DNA of 64,000 nt, taken from positions 186,001-250,000 of the forward strand of contig OZ242308.1 in assembly GCA_965208015.1 (NCBI GenBank), written 5' to 3'. This document shows positions 59,189-64,000 of this stretch, in pieces. The translations under genes were made by a program, and so were the position numbers. The notes beneath the pieces are model-generated. The model searched no databases. It saw only the letters and a program-made list of their open reading frames with translations, and had not been told where the DNA came from. This DNA is from Bin87 sp965208015. Lineage in GTDB: Bacteria; Chloroflexota; Dehalococcoidia; Lucifugimonadales; UBA3495. Positions within the stretch are counted from its first letter, which is position 1, and each line of letters starts with the position of its first letter.

Positions 59189-59851
59189 CTACGTGTTCAG
59201 CCAGTCCACGTCGCCTTGCAGGTCGGCCGGGTGGTCCTTGGACATGAAGACGTCGTAGCGGCGCTTGGCCTCGGCGATGGTCGTGTTCTCGGGGCCGTGG
59301 CCGGGATACACATAGGTGTCGGCGGGCAGGGTGAGCAGCTTGGAGCTGATGCTGCCGAGCAACTGTTCCAGAGCCTCAGGGCTCCGGGATCGGCCGGGCC
59401 CACCGGGGAACAGCGTATCGCCGGAGAACAGGAAACCGCCCACTACGTAGCAGGTGGAGCCGTCGGTGTGGCCGGGCGTGTGGATGCACTGGATGGTGCG
59501 GTTGCCGAACTGCACGGTGTCGCCGTCGTTGAGCTGACGCTGCACCGGGCCGGGTGGCAGGTGGGCATCCAGCTCGCCGATGGCGGCGGGGGCGCCAATG
59601 CTGCCGGTGATCTCGTTGTAGCCGGCTAGGTGGTCGCCGTGCCCATGGGTCACCAGGATGGCCTGGACGTCGACGCCGGCCTCGCGGACCTCGTTGATCA
59701 TCTTCTCCGGCTCGTCCGGCGTGTCGATGCACACGGCCTGGTTGGTCTCGGGACAGATGATGATGTAGCCGTTGTTGCTCAGGCTACCCATGTTCTCGAT
59801 TTTATGGACGGTGACGTCGCCCGCCCCCTGCGCCTGATGATGAACTGGCAT
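59189..59851 (-). CDS. MBL-fold metallo-hydrolase (glyoxalase II-like)
   Basis: The 220-residue protein has the metal motif THGHGDH in ILVTHGHGDHLAGY, a His in the CIHTPGHTDGSTCYVVGG block, an Asp in LFSGDTLFPGGPGRSR, and the late VYPGHGPENT. This is the hydroxyacylglutathione hydrolase-like subfamily, in which substrates range from thioesters to sulfur compounds. GGAGG precedes the ATG at 59851. The substrate is not predictable. Confidence 0.87.
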   Translation of the reverse strand: MPVHHQAQGAGDVTVHKIENMGSLSNNGYIIICPETNQAVCIDTPDEPEKMINEVREAGVDVQAILVTHGHGDHLAGYNEITGSIGAPAAIGELDAHLPPGPVQRQLNDGDTVQFGNRTIQCIHTPGHTDGSTCYVVGGFLFSGDTLFPGGPGRSRSPEALEQLLGSISSKLLTLPADTYVYPGHGPENTTIAEAKRRYDVFMSKDHPADLQGDVDWLNT

Positions 59852-59948
59852 TGTGATTGCCTCCTGTGGTCTATGGAAAATGGTCGTTGCATTGTAACAA
59901 ACCGGGAGACCGCGTCAGGGCCGGGCATTTCGGATCAACGCGGCCTCA

Positions 59949-60422
59949 TCAATTCCGGCGACGGCGGATCAGCGATTGGACGGCCACCGCCGTGCGCTCC
60001 TCAATGCTCGCCTGCATGAACCCGCGTATGGCCTCCTCGGCGCGGTCTATCCAAGTGTTTGCTAGGTTTGTGGTGAAGGTCTCGTCGTGATCGTAATCAG
60101 CTTTCTGCCTTATCTCCTGCAGCCGGCCAAACGTGTCTCCAAACCGCCCGGTGTCCGGCGAAAACAGGTGCCGACCTTCCCGCAATTGGACCCTGGCAAC
60201 TCCGTGTTCCAATCCCCGATAGACGCGGTCCCAAGCATGACGTGACATCGGATCGTGAGGGGTTCCGACGATGCAGTCCGCGTTGCTGGTGGCCAGCGCG
60301 TGGAACATTGCGTAGTAGGCCGTGCTGATCGCTCGTCGCAATGCCTCCTCGGTAGGTTGACTGGCGGGTGGTATCGGCGTAACGAGAGCCCGGCTGCTGG
60401 CTATGAGCGCCTCCCAATTCAT
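59949..60422 (-). CDS. HEPN-domain protein
   Basis: The 157-residue helical protein has the HEPN markers TEEALRRAISTAYYAMFHAL and LQEIRQKADYDHDETFTTNL (an R..ADY motif with a nearby His). HEPN proteins act as RNase toxins or as partners of nucleotidyltransferases. Its ATG at 60422 overlaps the upstream stop (ATGA). The frame extends to 60482. The partner gene is a 110-residue unknown, not a classic nucleotidyltransferase. Confidence 0.75.
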   Translation of the reverse strand: MNWEALIASSRALVTPIPPASQPTEEALRRAISTAYYAMFHALATSNADCIVGTPHDPMSRHAWDRVYRGLEHGVARVQLREGRHLFSPDTGRFGDTFGRLQEIRQKADYDHDETFTTNLANTWIDRAEEAIRGFMQASIEERTAVAVQSLIRRRRN

Positions 60423-60751
60423 GCCGGACGATCTCCTCGTGGAGTTCCCCGATTGGTGTCGTCCAGTTGGTCCGGATCCCAATCGTTCGCGTAGGAGATG
60501 GGCACGACATCGTCAATTCCGAGGGCCGACAGCATGGGCTCGATCTCGTCATCGAACTCGTTGAGCATCCTCGGACTGAGATCCTTTCTGTCCCCTTCAT
60601 AGACGACCAGGACATGAATGATTTCATTCTCGATGCCGGGCCAGATCTCGGATTCGACCCGGCGAACGCGGATGCTGTCCGGGAGGCGCTTGGGCAGCTC
60701 TGTCCGGACGATCTCGGAAACCTTGTCCAGCATCTCCGCTGTTATGGCCAT
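60419..60751 (-). CDS. Unknown partner of the HEPN gene, 110 aa
   Basis: The protein has a DSIRVRRVESEIWPGIENEI segment, a hydrophobic IIHVLVVYEGD strand and a DLSPRMLNEFDDEIEPMLSA helix. I recall short proteins with a similar pattern next to HEPN genes in other bacteria, but no function is assigned. The start at 60751 follows GGAG-like sequence about 10 bases upstream; the frame is open to 60808. A GSxxxG motif of minimal nucleotidyltransferases is not seen. An antitoxin role is a guess. Confidence 0.55.
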   Translation of the reverse strand: MAITAEMLDKVSEIVRTELPKRLPDSIRVRRVESEIWPGIENEIIHVLVVYEGDRKDLSPRMLNEFDDEIEPMLSALGIDDVVPISYANDWDPDQLDDTNRGTPRGDRPA

Positions 60752-60870
60752 AACTGCACTTCCCTTGTCGTATGATCCGGGATTGATCCCCGCCGAGAAG
60801 ACGAGCACGCGAGAGAACCGCTACCCGCCCAGCCGCGCGCGTCCCGCTGGATCGCTTCATTCACGGTATG

Positions 60871-62418
60871 TTATTCGTATCCGAACTCCGGAAAAAGGTC
60901 ATGGGCTGGCCAAGCCTTGACGTCACGAACCCCTTCCCACATCAGTCGGTCGATTTCCAAGCCAAATTCCCTAGATTCTCTTGGACGAGAATTGAATAGA
61001 GCAGCCCAAGCAATTCCATGATACGTGCGAACCAGAAAGGACCTTGTTCCGTCCAGGCTACCGTTGTGCCACCAATTGACGCCATCTCGGATTGGATGAA
61101 CTGACCACCCCATGCCGTAGTAGTGTTTCGTGTCCCTCAGCGCTGGGTCGGGTCGGGAAGTCATCAGCCGCACCGTCTCGGGTTCAAGTACTGCAGGTGG
61201 TTTGCTGCCATCTAACGAGAGGGCGAATCTTACCAGGTCGGGAGGTGATGCTATCCAACCGGCGAAAGAGTCGAACCCTTCAATATAGTACCCTCCATAG
61301 GGCCATGGGACGCGCTGGGGCCCGTCTGGGAATACCGAATATGCCAATTCCAGACCTGGAAATCCGTGATACCGTACCTCACCATCCGCTTGGTCTTCCA
61401 GCAACGTTCCGCCGATTCGCGCTCTCCTTATTCCGATGGGCATCAGTACGTTTTCTTTCACGAATTCTTCGTAAGGCTGTCCGCTCTTTTCCTCAACAAT
61501 CCTGCCCAAGATGCAGTAGCCGAAGTTGGAATAAGCGAACTGCGTGCCGGGGTCAAAATCCAACGGCTGCCCCAACATGAACCGGATAACGTCCTCGCAG
61601 ACTATGGGCCCTGGTATGTCAAGCTGAGAGGTGACCCGGTAGTGCGACCACCATACCGCGCCAGGGGCGACATCGGACTCCCAACCCCCGGAATGGTACA
61701 GCAGTTGTCGAACCGTAACCTCGTTAATTCTGGAATCGAGAGCTTCCCCGTCAGGGGCCTCCAAGTGGTCCAGTACGTCGAAAGCCCGTTCGTCCAAGTC
61801 CAGTAGTCCATCCTCCACCAGGGTGAGAATGGCCACGGCGGTGACAGGCTTGGAGATGCTGGCGATGCGAAACAGGGAATCGGGCAGCACTGGCTCCTCG
61901 CTCTCGATGTCGGCAAAGCCATAGCCCTTGGCGAAAACCAGTCGTCCATCTTTTGCGATGGCAACGGCGCCTCCGGGAATATCCCACTTCTCCAGCAGCG
62001 CCGGGATCAGCTCGTCGAATTTCTCCATTCCCGCAACGTCAATGCCGGTCTGCCCCGGGCTGTACGACGCGCGCACGTCGGGTATGGGCGTCGGAGTTGG
62101 CGTAGGCAGGTGAGTAGCCGTAGGCGCAGGGAGGGGCGTAGCAGTTGGAGCCGGCGAAGGTGTGGGAGCAGCAGTGGGTTGCAGTGTTGCCGTGGCCGTT
62201 GGCGCTGGCGTGAGTGCAGATGTGGGGACTGGTGTTGGCCTTGCGGCAGGCTCCGGGGTATAAGCAGCCGTCGGTTCAGAAGCCGTCACCGGTGCCAGCG
62301 TCGCCGTCGGTTCTGTAGCGGCTGTCGGGCTGGAGACGGTTCCGGTGTCGCATCCCAGAGCAATTGCTGTTGATATGACGGCCAGAAAAACGCTAATGAG
62401 CGAAAGGTTGTGAATCAT
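60871..62418 (-). CDS. Lipoprotein serine hydrolase (beta-lactamase family)
   Basis: The 515-residue protein has a lipoprotein signal (ALGC, Cys at residue 23) and a P/T/A-rich linker to about residue 113. The beta-lactamase/AmpC-like hydrolase domain has SISK at 187-190 (the S-x-x-K nucleophile), YSNFGY, and HNGSLDG as the K/H-x-G box. It is outside the membrane. Substrates may be peptides or esters rather than beta-lactams. The start at 62418 overlaps the upstream peptidase stop by one base (TGATG), so the two are coupled. Codon use looks somewhat less GC-rich. Confidence 0.85.
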   Translation of the reverse strand: MIHNLSLISVFLAVISTAIALGCDTGTVSSPTAATEPTATLAPVTASEPTAAYTPEPAARPTPVPTSALTPAPTATATLQPTAAPTPSPAPTATPLPAPTATHLPTPTPTPIPDVRASYSPGQTGIDVAGMEKFDELIPALLEKWDIPGGAVAIAKDGRLVFAKGYGFADIESEEPVLPDSLFRIASISKPVTAVAILTLVEDGLLDLDERAFDVLDHLEAPDGEALDSRINEVTVRQLLYHSGGWESDVAPGAVWWSHYRVTSQLDIPGPIVCEDVIRFMLGQPLDFDPGTQFAYSNFGYCILGRIVEEKSGQPYEEFVKENVLMPIGIRRARIGGTLLEDQADGEVRYHGFPGLELAYSVFPDGPQRVPWPYGGYYIEGFDSFAGWIASPPDLVRFALSLDGSKPPAVLEPETVRLMTSRPDPALRDTKHYYGMGWSVHPIRDGVNWWHNGSLDGTRSFLVRTYHGIAWAALFNSRPRESREFGLEIDRLMWEGVRDVKAWPAHDLFPEFGYE

Positions 62419-63539
62419 CACCCGCCCAGCCGCGCCCGCATCCCGTCGGGCACCTGGCGGATGCGACGGCTGAAGGCGGTGTCCCAGCGCATGGGGACCT
62501 GGCGGGCCGCCTCGGTGCACAGCGCCGCGCCGTTCAGGTAGTCGTCCCGGTGGATGTACTCGGCGGCAATGGAACCGTCCTCGGCGCCGTTGTGGTAGTT
62601 GCCCAGGGGGAAGGCAAGGCCCGTCGAGCGGTAGCCCCAGGCGTTGAAGGCGCTGGCCTCGCAGACGCCGCCGCTCATCAGCTGGCGCTGGCAGCGGAAG
62701 TCGGGGTTGTCTCCCATGAGGGTCTCGCGGGCGCGGATGAGGGCCGACTCGGCGTCGGCGTTGAAGGTGCTGCCGGCGTCGCCCACGCGGATCACCGGCC
62801 CGCCGCCGATCACCGCGCCCGGCAGCGTCCGGGACGACTCCAGCGACACCACCAAGGTGTCCATTGGCAGCGTGCGGGCCTCGGCCAGCAGCCGCGCGCC
62901 CACCAGCCCAACCTCCTCGGCGCGGGTGAACACGCCGTAGACGTCTCCGGCCGCCGGCTCGTCGCGCAACGCGGACAGGGTGGCCAGGATACAGCCACCG
63001 CCGGCCAGGTCGTCGGCGGCGCGCATGACGATGTGGTCGTCCTCGATGCTGAAGTCGGGCAGGTCGAACACGGCCGGCGACGGGATGGGCACATCCTCGT
63101 CGCCTGAGCCGGTCAGCCGGATCTGCGCCTGCCGCTCCCGCTCGTCGCCGTGTGGGCCCACGGTCTCGGCCGTGATGCGCCGCCCACCAGGCAGGACGAT
63201 GTGCAGGGGCACGCCGGGCGCAAACGATCCCGACGGCACGCCGCCCAGGGCCTTGCCGATGAGATAGTCGCCGTCCCGACCCACGATCTCGAAGCCGGGG
63301 TGGTCCATGTGGGCCATCAGTGCGATGGGCGGGTGCTTGTCAGCGTCCGTACCGGCGATGCGCGCGATGATGTTCCCGAAGTCGTCGATGCGCCAGGAGA
63401 CGCCGATCTCGGTCAGCGCGTCCCGAACGGCGGTGGCCACGCCGTGCTCGTGGAAGGCAACGGCCGGCTGCGCCCCCAGTCGAGCCAGGAAGTCCAGGGC
63501 GCGAGCGTTGTAATCGTCAAGGTTGGTGGCTGTATTCAA
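62418..63539 (-). CDS. M42-type aminopeptidase
   Basis: The 373-residue protein has the cocatalytic metallopeptidase features: ALMAHMDHPGFEIVG, RAADDLAGGGCILATLSAL with the bridging Asp, the VFTRAEEVGLVGARLLAE catalytic Glu pair, and a late His in LGNYHNGAEDGS. No ATG fits. The TTG at 63539 follows AGAGG and begins five bases after the Uma2 stop; the frame extends to 63722 but only over the Uma2 gene. It may act on peptides released by the adjacent hydrolase; this is an inference. Confidence 0.8.
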   Translation of the reverse strand: MNTATNLDDYNARALDFLARLGAQPAVAFHEHGVATAVRDALTEIGVSWRIDDFGNIIARIAGTDADKHPPIALMAHMDHPGFEIVGRDGDYLIGKALGGVPSGSFAPGVPLHIVLPGGRRITAETVGPHGDERERQAQIRLTGSGDEDVPIPSPAVFDLPDFSIEDDHIVMRAADDLAGGGCILATLSALRDEPAAGDVYGVFTRAEEVGLVGARLLAEARTLPMDTLVVSLESSRTLPGAVIGGGPVIRVGDAGSTFNADAESALIRARETLMGDNPDFRCQRQLMSGGVCEASAFNAWGYRSTGLAFPLGNYHNGAEDGSIAAEYIHRDDYLNGAALCTEAARQVPMRWDTAFSRRIRQVPDGMRARLGG

Positions 63540-63544
63540 TTCAG

Positions 63545-64000
63545 TTACCTCTGCCAGCGAAACAGGCTCCAGACCGGAGCGGTGAATTCGGGGAGCAGGT
63601 CTCCCCCGTCGATGGTGTCGTCCTCGCCCAGCTCGATGGGTTCGACGCCGGGCCGATAAACGGTGACGGTGGATGTATCGGGATCGGCTACCCAGACTAG
63701 CCGGCAGCCGAAGCTGAGCCACATCTCCGCTTTGCGGCGTAATTGGGCAGTTTCGTCGGTGTGTGATTTCACTTCTACAACCAGGTCGGGGGCAAGGTTG
63801 GGATAGCCTGTCGTGCCATCGGGGATACGTCCCGAAGCAGTCCAGGCTACATCGGCAGCGCGGACTGTATCCGGGTTGGTTTCCAGCAGGTATCCAGGGT
63901 CGCCGGCGGCTAGTTCTCCGCAGTCGCGCGGGAACACAAACTGGCCCAGCCTCGTCGCGATCATGGCGACCACAGCGGCTTTCGCGTTTCCGCTGGATGG
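63545..64000 (-). CDS. Uma2 family endonuclease-like protein, partial at window end
   Basis: The visible part (about 151 codons) has SSGNAKAAVVAMIATRLGQF, then RAADVAWTASGRIPDGTTGY, LAPDLVVEVKSHTDETAQLR with Glu and Lys, RLVWVADPDTSTVTVYRPGV, and the C-terminal LLPEFTAPVWSLF. The coding frame continues beyond base 64000, so the N-terminal part is outside the window. It is the ninth Uma2 gene in this window. Confidence 0.85.
   Translation of the reverse strand, partial: PSSGNAKAAVVAMIATRLGQFVFPRDCGELAAGDPGYLLETNPDTVRAADVAWTASGRIPDGTTGYPNLAPDLVVEVKSHTDETAQLRRKAEMWLSFGCRLVWVADPDTSTVTVYRPGVEPIELGEDDTIDGGDLLPEFTAPVWSLFRWQR

Noticed and set aside
1..64000. tRNA, rRNA and CRISPR signals
   Set aside because: I looked for tRNA 3' ends, conserved rRNA blocks and spaced direct repeats and found none that I could support by eye. 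A tRNA search program would be decisive.

Overview
This is a GC-rich bacterial window, probably chromosomal DNA of a Chloroflexota member of the SAR202/Dehalococcoidia or sponge-symbiont type. The assignment is an inference. It rests on the mix of CaiB-type CoA-transferase, luciferase-like flavin monooxygenase, epoxide hydrolase and HpcH/HpaI aldolase genes, the large number of Uma2 genes, and the many small toxin-antitoxin-like pairs. No rRNA, tRNA, CRISPR array, transposase or integrase was seen.

Layout. 1-5.9 kb: an SMP-30/gluconolactonase, three small unknown genes, a MidA-type methyltransferase, a CaiB/BaiF CoA-transferase and a BrnT-like toxin pair. 5.9-6.85 kb: a decayed DNA methyltransferase. 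6.97-14.9 kb: a phage-derived structural module (prohead protease, HK97-type capsid, head-tail connector, tail protein, large tail protein). I see no terminase, portal, integrase or tape measure in it. Opposite-strand genes inside it encode a tandem HEPN protein and a membrane protein with a VWA-like tail. 15-20.2 kb: Fic protein, GpsA, and a NERD-helicase with a shorter NERD paralogue. 20.4-28.1 kb: metabolic genes (LLM oxidoreductase, epoxide hydrolase, HemW, class III aminotransferase), small membrane proteins and a clan AA aspartic protease pair.

28.2-38.9 kb is the clearest functional unit: a minus-strand cobalamin cluster headed by a cobalamin riboswitch with an intrinsic terminator. 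It encodes CobB/CbiA, CobO, CobT, CobS, CbiB, a CobD-type threonine-phosphate decarboxylase and a CobC-type phosphatase. Together these cover corrin ring diamide formation, adenosylation, aminopropanol attachment and lower-ligand assembly. CobQ/CbiP and CobU/CobP are not in the window. Four Uma2 genes are interleaved, as two tandem pairs.

39.1-48.3 kb: an asparaginase homologue whose catalytic Asp is Ala, then a rearranged stretch leading to a type III restriction-modification system (mod, res). The 5' end of mod occurs three times. The extra copies flank a VapBC-like pair and a stretch holding a protease remnant and a lipoprotein. A 5' fragment of the asparaginase gene is duplicated in the same way. 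48.4-54.4 kb: FtsH and its partners HflK and HflC, with a MazF/PemK pair between them. 54.5-64 kb: four more Uma2 genes, HpaI aldolase, M16 peptidase, MBL hydrolase, a HEPN pair, a lipoprotein serine hydrolase and an M42-type peptidase.

Several dispersed hairpin repeat families occupy the intergenic gaps: CAGGATT-type, CATTCCGG-type, and palindromes of the GGGGCGAATG type. Starts were chosen by family alignment from memory, ribosome-binding sites and overlaps. No database search was possible.
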